DNA of 64,000 bases, taken from JAIVJM01 sp963816985. Its GTDB lineage: Bacteria; Acidobacteriota; Blastocatellia; Pyrinomonadales; Pyrinomonadaceae. A program made the position numbers and the translations under genes. The notes beneath the pieces were generated by a model, which was not told where the DNA came from, made no database searches, and saw only the letters and a list, made by a program, of their open reading frames with translations. Of this stretch, positions 1-8,473 are shown one piece after another. Numbering within the stretch: position 1 is the first letter of the stretch; each line of letters opens with the position of its first letter. The DNA is taken from contig CAWFMF010000004.1 in the NCBI GenBank assembly GCA_963816985.1, forward strand, positions 2,790,001-2,854,000. The letters are read 5' to 3'.

Positions 1-272
1 TGCCCGTACTCCTTAGCCTGCGTGGCGAGGCCCGTGGCCGCACCCGTCGCCGCGCCGCCGCCGCCGGTGGAAGTGCCGCCCGGCGTGGTCGAAAGTCCCG
101 TCCCCGCCGAAGAGCCGCCCGTCGAGCCAGCGCCGGTCGAGCCCGTGCCGCCGCCCGCGCCGGTCGCCTTCGAGCCCCACTGGGACGGATCGCCCGTCGC
201 GCCTGCCGAAGTGCCGCCGCCGCCGCCCGTGCCGGTCGTCTTGTTGTCGTTATCAGGTCTGTTCTGTGACAT
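1..272 (-). CDS. Gly/Thr/Ser-rich protein, N-terminal part (runs off the left edge)
   Basis: An ATG at 272 (minus strand) follows a good ribosome site, AAGGAGAAC, 8 bases upstream. The frame stays open to base 1. The visible 90 residues begin MSQNRPDNDNK and then form a low-complexity stretch of Gly, Thr, Ser and Ala (TGGGGGTSAG, GSTGAGSTGG). They end with ATGLATQAKEYG, where an amphipathic helix seems to start. Such a disordered head followed by an Ala/Gln/Lys helix is seen in stress proteins of the DUF883, CsbD or LEA-like kind, but the diagnostic part is outside the window, so no function is assigned. There is no signal peptide, so it is probably cytoplasmic. It is divergent from the tetR gene. 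Confidence 0.75.
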   Translation of the reverse strand, partial: MSQNRPDNDNKTTGTGGGGGTSAGATGDPSQWGSKATGAGGGTGSTGAGSTGGSSAGTGLSTTPGGTSTGGGGAATGAATGLATQAKEYG

Positions 273-553
273 CAGTTTTGTTCTCCTTCTTTATGTGAAT
301 CACCAAACGCCTCGGGATGAAAGCGCGAGAGAGTCCGCTCCCGAAAAAAGTCTGTTTCCCACCGCGAGTGTGCAAAGGGTGTGCCGACCGGCCCGCCGAC
401 TCCCCGGCGGGTGGAAAATTCAGCCCCGGCGCGGGCGCGCTCGCAACCCGCCCCGGCCCACATCCCCTTCGGTTTTGTTGTGAAAAGGTACGTGCCAATG
501 TAGCACAAGGTCGGGAACAATACAGCCCCGCGCGCGAAATTTCAGCCACGAAC
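273..553. other. Intergenic region between divergent genes; one GC hairpin
   Basis: No credible gene is seen here; the open frames are Arg-rich artefacts of high GC. A hairpin with CCCGCC (392-397) and GGCGGG (406-411) around an 8-base loop is followed by GGAAAATT. The region must hold the promoter of the leftward gene, but no convincing -35/-10 pair was found on that strand. Confidence 0.5.
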
Positions 554-592
554 TTGACAGCCGGAGCCTCCGAATGTTAGTAAGTACTTACT
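554..592 (+). promoter_or_regulatory. Candidate tetR promoter with overlapping operator palindrome
   Basis: A perfect -35 hexamer TTGACA (554-559) is followed 17-18 bases later by a weak -10 candidate around 577-583. A perfect 14-bp palindrome, AGTAAGTACTTACT (579-592), overlaps that position and lies 43 bases before the tetR ATG. TetR-family proteins bind such dyads as dimers and commonly repress their own operon. The inference is autorepression of tetR and the efflux genes. The -10 is poor, so the exact promoter is uncertain; the palindrome itself is plain. Confidence 0.55.
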
Positions 593-635
593 TTTTTAAG
601 CGACGAGAACAGTCGAGAGAGCAGCGCCGCAAGTT

Positions 636-1445
636 ATGAGCAAACACGCCGAGACCCCGCGCGAAGACGCGCCGACGCCGACGGCCCAGCCGCCGGTCGT
701 GAGTGGGCGGATGACCGCCGAAGACCGACGGCGGCAGCTCGTCCGCGTCGCCGTCCGGCTCTTCTCCGAGCGCGGCTTCCGCGGCACGACGACCAAAGAG
801 ATCGCGCAGGCCGCAGGCGTCTCCGAGGCCATCATCTTTCGCCACTTCGCGACCAAGGACGAACTCTACGCGGCCATCATTGACCACAAGGCTTGCGAGG
901 GCGCGGCCTCGGACTTGAGCTGCACGGTCGCCGAGACGATTAAGGGCGGCTTGTCCAAGGCCGTCGCCACGAAGGACGACCGCGCCGTCTTCGAGGGGCT
1001 CGCGCTCGGCATGATGGAGCACCACCAGCAGGACCCGGACTTCCTCCGCATCCTCATGTACTCGGCGCTCGAAGGCCACGAGCTGACGCAGATGTTCTGG
1101 GACAGGAACGTCCGTGTGATGTACGAATTCCTCGGCTCTTACATCCGCGAGCGGCAGCTCGAAGGGGCGTTCCGTGGCGTTGACCCGCTCGTCGTCGTGC
1201 GCGCCTTCACCGGCAGCATCATCCACCACTCGCTCAACAACATCCTCTGGGACAAAGACCCCGCGCGCCGGATTCTGAACATCCCGAACGTCGAGGCGGC
1301 GCGCGCCTTCACAGACATTCTGTTGCGAGGCATCGCCGCCGACCCCGGCAAGGTTTCGACGGCGGCGAGGCCCACCAAAACTCCGGGGCGCGCCGAGACC
1401 GTGCGGCGCTCCTCCCCCACGACCAAAGGTACGAAAAAGAAATAA
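636..1445 (+). CDS. TetR/AcrR-family transcriptional regulator
   Basis: A 269-residue DNA-binding regulator. The TetR_N helix-turn-helix lies at about residues 30-75, with the typical pattern RRRQLVRVAVRLFSERGFRG, then TTTKEIAQAAGVSEAIIFRHF and a KDELYAAI helix. The remainder is the helical ligand-binding and dimer domain. The tail after about residue 240 is basic and disordered (PTKTPGRAETVRR, ending TKKK). The start at 636 gives a 25-residue Pro/Thr-rich head; ATG 711 (MTAEDRRRQL) would give a more usual length, and neither has a strong ribosome site. The adaptor gene follows after only 5 bases, so this is very probably the local regulator of the RND efflux operon, acting at the palindrome at 579-592. 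The inducer is unknown. Confidence 0.9.
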   Translation: MSKHAETPREDAPTPTAQPPVVSGRMTAEDRRRQLVRVAVRLFSERGFRGTTTKEIAQAAGVSEAIIFRHFATKDELYAAIIDHKACEGAASDLSCTVAETIKGGLSKAVATKDDRAVFEGLALGMMEHHQQDPDFLRILMYSALEGHELTQMFWDRNVRVMYEFLGSYIRERQLEGAFRGVDPLVVVRAFTGSIIHHSLNNILWDKDPARRILNIPNVEAARAFTDILLRGIAADPGKVSTAARPTKTPGRAETVRRSSPTTKGTKKK

Positions 1446-1450
1446 GCGAC

Positions 1451-2716
1451 ATGATCTCCCTTCAGCACAAAGCCAAAACCCTCGTTTTGTTGGCGACGCT
1501 CTGCGTCTCGGTCGCCGTGGCGTCCTCCTGCGGCGGCTCGCGCGCGAAGGCGAACGCGAATCAGGAAACAGCGACGACGACCGCCCCGGCGTCGGTCGAA
1601 GTCTCGACCTCTCCGGCCATCAGCCGCAACCTCCCGCGCTTCGTCGAGGCGACGGGCGGCCTTGCCGCCGACGAGCAGACCGACGTTGCGCCGACGGTCG
1701 CGGGCCGCGTCGTCTCGGTCGGCGTTGACCTCGGCACCTACGTCCAGCGCGGCGCTGTCCTCGCGCGTCTCGACGACGCCGACGCGCGACTGCGCGTCGA
1801 GCAGACGCAGGCCGCGCTCGCGCAGGCGCGCTCCGGCGTGCAGCAGGCCGAGGCGCGCATCGGCCTGCGCCCCGGACAGAACTTCGACCCGACGCGCGTC
1901 GCCGAAGTCGGGGCCGCGCGCGTCGCGCTCGAACTCGCCGAGAAGCAGTTGAAGCGGTTCGAGAAGCTCATCGAGTCGGGCGACGTTTCGCGCTCGTCCT
2001 ACGACCAGCAGAAGGCGCAGCGCGACCAGCTCCGCGAGCAGTACGAGGCGGCGCTCGCGCAGGCGCGGCAGAATTACGCCGCCGTGCAGACGGCCCGCGC
2101 CGCCGCGCAAGGCTTCGCCGTGCAGGTCGAGCAGGCGCAGAAAGGCGTCCGTGACGTGACCATCTACGCGCCCATCAGCGGCTACGTCTCCGAGCGCCCG
2201 GCGGACGTGGGCGAGTACGTCTCGACCTCCTCGAAGGTCGCGACCATCGTCCGCACGAACCCCCTGCGCGTCCGCATAGACATCCCTGAGCAGGCCATCT
2301 CGTCGGTCGCGCCGGGCCAGAGCGTCTCGGTCTCGGTGAGCGCCTACCCCGACCGCGCCTTCGCCGGTCGCGTCGCGCGCATCTCGCCGAACGTCTCGGC
2401 GCAGTCGCGCACGCTCACCGTCGAGGCCGAAGTCGAGAACGGCGACAACCTTCTCAAGCCCGGACAGTTCGCCACCATCCGCATCCTCTTGCCGCAGACC
2501 GACCCGGCGATTCTCGTCCCCGCGCGCGCCATCCGCACCGAGGGGAGCACGAGCCGCGTCTACGTCATCCGCGACGGAGTGGCGCAGGAGCGACTCGTCC
2601 AGACCGGGCAGCGCGAAGGCGACCTCGTCGAGGTCAAAGGCAACATCGCGGCGGACGAACTCGTCGCCACCTCCAACGTCGAGCAGTTGGCCGACGGCGT
2701 CCCGGTCAGACAATAG
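1451..2716 (+). CDS. RND efflux periplasmic adaptor (HlyD/MFP family), lipoprotein
   Basis: A 421-residue membrane-fusion protein that bridges the inner-membrane pump and the outer-membrane channel. The N-terminus is a lipoprotein signal: basic start, hydrophobic LVLLATLCVSVAVA, then a lipobox-like ASSC with Cys at about residue 27. Next come a half-lipoyl segment (APTVAGRVVSVGVDLGTYVQ), a long coiled-coil hairpin rich in Ala, Gln and Glu (about residues 110-225), the second half-lipoyl (IYAPISGYVSERPADVGEYV), a beta-barrel (about 270-345) and a membrane-proximal domain with LKPGQFATIRI and ILVPARAI. It sits 5 bases after tetR and before the pump gene, the standard operon order. Substrates cannot be read from the sequence. 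Confidence 0.93.
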   Translation: MISLQHKAKTLVLLATLCVSVAVASSCGGSRAKANANQETATTTAPASVEVSTSPAISRNLPRFVEATGGLAADEQTDVAPTVAGRVVSVGVDLGTYVQRGAVLARLDDADARLRVEQTQAALAQARSGVQQAEARIGLRPGQNFDPTRVAEVGAARVALELAEKQLKRFEKLIESGDVSRSSYDQQKAQRDQLREQYEAALAQARQNYAAVQTARAAAQGFAVQVEQAQKGVRDVTIYAPISGYVSERPADVGEYVSTSSKVATIVRTNPLRVRIDIPEQAISSVAPGQSVSVSVSAYPDRAFAGRVARISPNVSAQSRTLTVEAEVENGDNLLKPGQFATIRILLPQTDPAILVPARAIRTEGSTSRVYVIRDGVAQERLVQTGQREGDLVEVKGNIAADELVATSNVEQLADGVPVRQ

Positions 2717-2823
2717 TTCAAAGTTCAAAGTTCAAGGTTCAAAGTTAAAGACAAGTTCTCGACTTTGAACCTTGAACTTAAACGGTCGGGCCAACTTTGA
2801 ACTTTAAACTTTGAACTTTGAAC
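2717..2823. repeat. Inverted heptanucleotide repeat array, GTTCAAA word
   Basis: Directly after the adaptor stop codon the sequence runs as 7-base units: GTTCAAA, GTTCAAA, GTTCAAG, GTTCAAA, GTTAAAG. It then turns into the reverse complement: ACTTTGA, ACCTTGA, ACTTAAA, and after a GC-rich break ACTTTGA, ACTTTAA, ACTTTGA, ACTTTGA. The arms can pair into a long A/U-rich hairpin. The array ends 4 bases before the ATG of the pump gene, leaving no Shine-Dalgarno site. The same word recurs at 19597-19677. Confidence 0.9.
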
Positions 2824-2827
2824 TCTT

Positions 2828-5800
2828 ATGCAGAAACTCGCAGAAATATGTGTCCGGCGTCCGGTCTTCGCGACGATGATTATTCTGTCGCTGACGGTTG
2901 TGGGCGTCTTCTCGTTCTTCTCTCTGGGCGTTGACCTCTTCCCGAAGATTGACTTCCCGACGATTACCATCTCGGTCGTCAACCCCGGCGCGAGCCCGCG
3001 CGAGATTGAGACGGAGATTACTGATAAGGTCGAGGCCGCCGTCAACACCATCAGCGGCATTGACGAGCTGCGCTCGACCTCGGTCGAGGGCGTCTCGCAG
3101 GTCTTCGTCCAGTTCCTTTTGGACAAGGACGCCGACGTGGCGGCGCAGGAGATTCGCGACAAGGTCAACCTCATCCAGAGCGACTTGCCGGAGACGGCGG
3201 AAGACCCCGTCATCCTCAAGCTCGACACCGACGCCGCGCCCGTTTTGCGCGTCGCCGTCTCGGCCAACAAGCCTCTGCGCGAAGTCACGGACATCGCCGA
3301 CAAGGACATCAAGGAGCGCGTCGAGTCCATCAACGGCGTCGGCAGCGTCACCATCGTCGGCGGCTCGACGCGCGAGATACACGTCTGGATTGACCCGGAC
3401 AAGATGCGCGCCTTCAACATCACCGTCCCCGAAGTGGTCGCCGCCATCCGCCAGCAGAACATGGAAGTGCCGGGCGGGCGCGTGGACGAGGGCACGCGCG
3501 AGCTGACCGTGAGGACGATGGGTCGAATCACGAACCCGGCGGACTTCAACCACGTCTCGGTGGGGCAGCGCGGCGGCTACGCCGTCAAGATTAGCGACAT
3601 CGGCTACGTCGAGGACGGCGCGCAGGAGCAGCGCACGGCGGCGCGTCTCAACGGCCAGCCCGCCGTGACGCTCGTCATCTCGAAACAGTCGGGCCAGAAC
3701 ACCGTGCAGGTCGCCGACGCCATCAAGGAGCGACTCGCCGAGCTTGAGCCGGGGTTGAAGCAGAAGGGCGTGCGGACGCAGATCGTCGGCGACCAGTCCA
3801 TCTTCATCAAGGCGGCGGTCGAGTCCATCCAGACGCACCTCGTCGAAGGCGGCCTTCTGGCCTCGCTCGTCGTCTTCCTCTTCCTCTGGAACTTCCGCTC
3901 GACCATCATCGCGGCCATCGCCATCCCGACCTCCATCATCGCCACCTTCGGCCTCATGGCCGCGATGGACTACACGCTCAACCAGATTACGATGCTCGCC
4001 CTGACGCTGATGGTCGGCATCGTGATTGACGACGCCATCGTCGTCCTTGAGAACATCTACCGCTTCGTCGAAGAGAAGGGCATGGCCCCATTTCAAGCCG
4101 CCATCGAGGGGACGAAGGAGATTGGCCTCGCCGTCATGGCGACGACGCTTTCCTTGCTCGCCGTCTTCATCCCCGTCGGCTTCATGGGCGGCATCGTCGG
4201 TCGCTTCATGTCTTCGTTTGGCCTGACATCTTCGTTCGCGATTGGCGTCTCGCTGCTCGTCTCGTTCACCTTGACGCCGATGCTCGCTGCCCGCCTCATC
4301 AAACGCGAGGAGGCGACCGAGGGGCCGGGCACAGGGAGCGTGCCGAGCGTGGGCGACGCGCCCGCAGGGTTAGCCGACGAGTCGAAGGTGATGGCGGGCG
4401 AGCCCTCCAAGACTTCGGAGGCGAACCAGACGGCGGAAGGCGAGGAAGTGTCCGCGCCGCCGAGCGAAGAGGTCGCGCAAGTTGATTCCGAGAGGGCTCA
4501 CAAGCCGCGCTCCTCGAAGGACTCGCGTTGGTATCGCCCCGTTGACCGCACCTACACGTGGATGCTGAAGTGGGCGATGGCTCACCGCTGGGCGGTGGTG
4601 CTGATGTGCATCCTCGTCATCATCAGCATCGTGCCGCTCTTCATGCTCGTCGGCAAAAACTTCCTGCCCGTGGACGACCAGTCGCAGTTCGAGATCAACG
4701 TCCGCGCGCCCGAAGGCTCGACGCTCGCGGCCACCTCGGCGCTCGTCGAGAAGATTGCCGCCGACGTGCGGCGCGAGGTGCCCGGCGTCACCGACACGCT
4801 CGTCACCATCGGCGGCGGCCAGCAGCAGCTTGTCAACGACGCGAACATCTACGTCAAGCTCGTGGATGTCGGCGAGCGCGACCAGTCGCAAGTTCAGTTG
4901 ATGGAGACGGCGCGCGGCGTGACGGCGAAGTACCCGAAGGAGCTGCGGACGAACATCGGGCAGGTGCAGGCCATTTCAGGCGGCGGCTTCCGCAACGCCG
5001 ACATCCAGTACGTCATCGGCGGCCCGGACTTGCAGAAGCTCATCGGCTACTCGGAGAAGCTGACGGAGAAGATGAAGACCATCCCGAATGTCGTGGACGT
5101 GGACTCTTCGCTCATCGTCGGCAAGCCCGAAGTCCGCGTCCTGATTGACCGCGCGCGCGCCGCCGATTTGGGCGTGCGGGTGGGCGACATCGCGCAGGCT
5201 CTGAACGTCCTCGTCGCCGGGCAGGAGGTGACGACTTACAACGAGGGAACCGACCAGCACGAGGTTCGCGTCCGCGCCGTGGGCTCTTCGCGGACGAGCC
5301 CGGAAGCCCTCGGCAATCTCTTCGTGCAGTCTTCGAAGGTCGGGTGGACGAACCTCTCGAACCTCGTGCGGGTCGAAGAAGGGACGGGGCCTTCGGCCAT
5401 TGACCGCCTCAACCGGCAGCGGCAGGTGACCTTGACGGCGAACGTCACTTCGGGCGGCTCGCAGTCCGAAGTCATCGCGCAGCTCGACCAGTTCGTCAAA
5501 GAGATCGGCGTTGACCCGGCGTACACGACCGGCCTCGCCGGACGCTCGAAGGAGTTGGGCCGCGCGGGCTTCTACTTCATGTTCGCCTTCTTGCTCTCGT
5601 TCGTCTTCATGTACATGGTCTTGGCGGCGCAGTTCGAGTCGTTCATCCACCCCATCACGATTCTGCTGACGCTGCCGCTCGCCGTCCCGTTCGGCATCCT
5701 CTCGTTGCTCGTCATGGGGCAGTCGGTGAACATCTTCTCCGGGCTCGGACTGCTGCTGTTGTTCGGCGTGGTGAAGAAGAACGCGATTCTCCAGATTGAC

Positions 5801-6169
5801 CACACGAACGAACTGCGGGCGCACGGCATGGAGCGTCTGGAGGCGATCATTCAGGCGAACCGCGACCGTTTGCGGCCCATCCTGATGACGACCGTCGCGC
5901 TCGTCGCGGGCATGATTCCGCTCGTCATCTCGACGGGGCCGGGTTCGGGGACGAACCGCTCCATCGGCGTCCTCGTCGTCGGCGGGCAGACGCTCTGCCT
6001 GCTGCTGACGCTGCTCGCCGTCCCGGTCTTCTACTCGCTCTTCGACGACCTCGGCCACAGCCGCATCTGGGGCCGCATCGGCTCCACTGTCCGCGCGCCC
6101 TTCGCGTGGGCGAGGCGGCGGACGGCGACCGTCGCGCAATCCTTGTTCGGGATGTTCGGGAAGAACTAA
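2828..6169 (+). CDS. RND multidrug efflux permease (AcrB/MdtB/CzcA type)
   Basis: A 1113-residue proton-driven inner-membrane pump. The N-terminus is typical (MQKLAEICVRRPVFATMII) and is followed by the first membrane segment and the porter domain. The proton-relay pair is visible in GIVIDDAIVVLENIYRF (Asp about 401-402), and the matching lysine in VVKKNAILQIDH (about 982). Twelve membrane segments in two halves are apparent. Odd: between the two halves, about residues 478-570, lies a ~95-residue hydrophilic insert rich in Glu, Ser, Pro and Ala (TEGPGTGSVPSVGDAP, GEEVSAPPSEEVAQVD), much longer than the usual cytoplasmic linker. The sequence suits the HAE1 drug family better than a metal pump, but this is tentative. 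Operon: tetR, adaptor, this gene, TolC-like gene. Confidence 0.95.
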   Translation: MQKLAEICVRRPVFATMIILSLTVVGVFSFFSLGVDLFPKIDFPTITISVVNPGASPREIETEITDKVEAAVNTISGIDELRSTSVEGVSQVFVQFLLDKDADVAAQEIRDKVNLIQSDLPETAEDPVILKLDTDAAPVLRVAVSANKPLREVTDIADKDIKERVESINGVGSVTIVGGSTREIHVWIDPDKMRAFNITVPEVVAAIRQQNMEVPGGRVDEGTRELTVRTMGRITNPADFNHVSVGQRGGYAVKISDIGYVEDGAQEQRTAARLNGQPAVTLVISKQSGQNTVQVADAIKERLAELEPGLKQKGVRTQIVGDQSIFIKAAVESIQTHLVEGGLLASLVVFLFLWNFRSTIIAAIAIPTSIIATFGLMAAMDYTLNQITMLALTLMVGIVIDDAIVVLENIYRFVEEKGMAPFQAAIEGTKEIGLAVMATTLSLLAVFIPVGFMGGIVGRFMSSFGLTSSFAIGVSLLVSFTLTPMLAARLIKREEATEGPGTGSVPSVGDAPAGLADESKVMAGEPSKTSEANQTAEGEEVSAPPSEEVAQVDSERAHKPRSSKDSRWYRPVDRTYTWMLKWAMAHRWAVVLMCILVIISIVPLFMLVGKNFLPVDDQSQFEINVRAPEGSTLAATSALVEKIAADVRREVPGVTDTLVTIGGGQQQLVNDANIYVKLVDVGERDQSQVQLMETARGVTAKYPKELRTNIGQVQAISGGGFRNADIQYVIGGPDLQKLIGYSEKLTEKMKTIPNVVDVDSSLIVGKPEVRVLIDRARAADLGVRVGDIAQALNVLVAGQEVTTYNEGTDQHEVRVRAVGSSRTSPEALGNLFVQSSKVGWTNLSNLVRVEEGTGPSAIDRLNRQRQVTLTANVTSGGSQSEVIAQLDQFVKEIGVDPAYTTGLAGRSKELGRAGFYFMFAFLLSFVFMYMVLAAQFESFIHPITILLTLPLAVPFGILSLLVMGQSVNIFSGLGLLLLFGVVKKNAILQIDHTNELRAHGMERLEAIIQANRDRLRPILMTTVALVAGMIPLVISTGPGSGTNRSIGVLVVGGQTLCLLLTLLAVPVFYSLFDDLGHSRIWGRIGSTVRAPFAWARRRTATVAQSLFGMFGKN

Positions 6170-6294
6170 AAACCGTAAACCGTGACAGGTAAACGGTGAC
6201 AGGAGAAAAACCGTAAATCGTCAACCGTCAACGGTGACAAGATAAAACCAGTCTTAGTCCTGTCACCTGTCACGGTTTACTGTTCACGGCTTTT
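6170..6294. repeat. Heptanucleotide repeat array, CCGTAAA / CCTGTCA words
   Basis: The whole space between the pump and the channel gene is 7-base words: CCGTAAA, CCGTGAC, AGGTAAA, CGGTGAC, then later CCGTAAA, TCGTCAA, CCGTCAA, CGGTGAC, and the opposite arm CCTGTCA, CCTGTCA, CGGTTTA, CTGTTCA, CGG. The last unit merges into ACGGCTTTTATG, whose ATG is the start codon of the channel gene. The same word family appears at 27205, 29864, 30841 and 37962. Confidence 0.9.
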
Positions 6295-8430
6295 ATGAAT
6301 TTTATGCTTCGACGCACTCATACATTGAAGAAGTTGATGACGGCCACACTGGCTCTCGTCTTCGCCTGCGCGCCGGTGATGGCACAGCAGACGGGGACTC
6401 CACCTTCGAGTCAGGCGGGGTCGCCCGCGCCTTCGGCCAACAACCCGCCGCCGCAGGGGCCGCCCACGCAGTCGCCGCAGACGGCCTCGCCGACGCAGAC
6501 GCAGACGCAGCAGGCGACGAACCCCGCCGCGCCCGCGCAAGGCTCCGCGCCGCCCGCGTCCGCTCAACCGTCCGTGCCGCCCGCGACGCCGAACGCGCCT
6601 TTCTCCGGCTCGCTCATGGGTTCGCCCTCGTCGCAGCCGCAAGGCGGGACTGTGCAGGCGACGCAGGGGCAGACTCCGCCTTCGACGCCGGGCTCGCAGA
6701 TTCAAGCCCCGGCTGACGCGCGCGCGCCGGGCCGCGAGAGCGTGCCCGCCGCCGCTCCGCCGCCGCAGGACGCGACGCTCAACGTGCCGCAGGTCGCGCC
6801 CGACTTCCGTTCGGCGACCGGGCCTTTCCCCACTCTTGAGCGCGTCGGCGTGGACATGGCCGAGCAGCGCGCGCTCTCGATGCGCGAGGCGATTGAGCTT
6901 GCGCTCTCGAACAACAAGGACATCGAGGTCGCGCGCCAGAACGTGCGCGTCGCCGAGTTCGACTTGCAAGGCGCGCGCGGCGTCTACGACCCGCGCTTCT
7001 CGACCAACTCTTACTACGAGCGCACCGAGACGCCTTCGGCGAGTTTCCTGAGCGGCAGCTCGACGGGCGCGGTCACGCAGTCCGGCCTCTTCAGCACCTC
7101 CTCCGTGCAGGGGCTCACGCCGAAGTTCGGCGGCGGCTACCGCCTCGACTTCACTTCGAACCGCGTCACGACCGACAGCCTCTTCGCCGCGCTCAACCCG
7201 CAGTACCCGGCGGCCCTGACCTTCAGCTACACGCAGCCCGTTTTGCGCGGTCGCTCGTTCGACCAGAACCGCCGACTCATCGAAATCGCCAAGCGGAATC
7301 TTTCTTTGACCGACGCGCAGTTCCGCCAGCGCGCCATCGAGACCATCACGAACGTCCAGAGGGCTTACTGGGATTTGGTCTACACGCTGCGCAACTTGCA
7401 GATTCAGCGCGACGCCGTGCGCGACGCGCGCGCCCAACTCGCGCACAACCGCCGGCTCGTCGAAGAAGGTATGCTCGCGCCGATTGACGTGGTGGCTGCG
7501 GAGGCGCAGGTCTCCGGCTTCGAGCAGAGCGTCTACAGCGCGCTCGACGACGTGGGCCGCGCCGAGAACGCGCTCAAGAACCTCATCGCCGAGAACCGCG
7601 AGGCGACAATCTGGAACACTTCGCTCGTGCCGACCGACGCCGTTGACTTGCCGACGCCCTCGGTCGGGCTCGCCGACGCGATGCAGGCCGCTTTGAAGGG
7701 GAGGCCGGAGTTGCGCTCGTCCGACGTGGCGCGCGAAATCAACGAGATAGAACAGCGCTTCGCGCGCGAGCAGTCGAAGCCGCAGGTTGACCTCGTCGCC
7801 TCTTACGGGCTCGTCGGCCTCGCGGGCTCGCTCAACACTTCGGGCGCGACTAATCCTTTGACCGCCTCGAACGCGGAGCTGCGCGCGCGCATCAACCAGC
7901 TCTCGTCCATCAACGGCCTGCCGCCGCTCGCCGAGCCGCCCGCGCAGACTTTGCCCGGCGTCCTCATCGGCGGCCCCGGACAGTCCTTAACGAACCTCGC
8001 CGCCAACCGCTTCACCAACTTCCGCGTCGGCGTCGCCATCAACCTCCCTTTCCGCAACACGACCGCCGAGGCGCAGTACGGTCGCTCGCTCGTCGAAGGC
8101 GAGCGCATCCGCACGCAGCGCGAGCAGCTCGAACAGTTGATTCAGGTGGACGTGCGCAACGCCTTGCAGCTCGTCCGCACCGCCGAGTCGCGGCTGCGCG
8201 CGGCGGCGAGCGCGCGCTCCTCGTCCGAGCAGCAGTACGCGAGCGAGCAGCGCAAGCTCGACTCCGGCCAGTCCACGGTCTTCCTCGTCCTCGAACGGCA
8301 GACCGCGCTCACGACCGCGCGCGGCAACGAGCTGCGCGCGCAGACCGAACTGAACAAGGCCATCGCCGAGCTGCAACGCGCCACCGGCAACGCCCTCGAA
8401 GAGAACCGCGTCGAATTGCGTCTGAGGTAA
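6295..8430 (+). CDS. TolC-family outer-membrane efflux protein with long Pro/Gln-rich head
   Basis: A 711-residue outer-membrane channel, last gene of the efflux operon. A signal peptide ends near residue 28 (ALVFACAPVMAQQ). Residues about 30-175 are an unusual low-complexity stretch of Pro, Gln, Ser, Thr and Ala. The OEP domain follows: MREAIELALSNNKDIEVARQ near residue 200, then the repeated helical hairpins with RQRAIETITNVQRAYWDLVY, HNRRLVEEGMLAPIDVVAAE, and the C-terminal half with NLPFRNTTAEAQYGRS and RTAESRLRAAASA. Ordinary TolC proteins are 420-500 residues, so the head accounts for most of the excess length. It may span periplasm or peptidoglycan, or be a surface-exposed linker; this is inference. 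Start ATG 6295; ATG 6304 is equally possible. Confidence 0.92.
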   Translation: MNFMLRRTHTLKKLMTATLALVFACAPVMAQQTGTPPSSQAGSPAPSANNPPPQGPPTQSPQTASPTQTQTQQATNPAAPAQGSAPPASAQPSVPPATPNAPFSGSLMGSPSSQPQGGTVQATQGQTPPSTPGSQIQAPADARAPGRESVPAAAPPPQDATLNVPQVAPDFRSATGPFPTLERVGVDMAEQRALSMREAIELALSNNKDIEVARQNVRVAEFDLQGARGVYDPRFSTNSYYERTETPSASFLSGSSTGAVTQSGLFSTSSVQGLTPKFGGGYRLDFTSNRVTTDSLFAALNPQYPAALTFSYTQPVLRGRSFDQNRRLIEIAKRNLSLTDAQFRQRAIETITNVQRAYWDLVYTLRNLQIQRDAVRDARAQLAHNRRLVEEGMLAPIDVVAAEAQVSGFEQSVYSALDDVGRAENALKNLIAENREATIWNTSLVPTDAVDLPTPSVGLADAMQAALKGRPELRSSDVAREINEIEQRFAREQSKPQVDLVASYGLVGLAGSLNTSGATNPLTASNAELRARINQLSSINGLPPLAEPPAQTLPGVLIGGPGQSLTNLAANRFTNFRVGVAINLPFRNTTAEAQYGRSLVEGERIRTQREQLEQLIQVDVRNALQLVRTAESRLRAAASARSSSEQQYASEQRKLDSGQSTVFLVLERQTALTTARGNELRAQTELNKAIAELQRATGNALEENRVELRLR

Positions 8431-8473
8431 GAAGGAAAGAGAGAGCGTGCCCGCGCTGAAGGGGAGACGTTCT

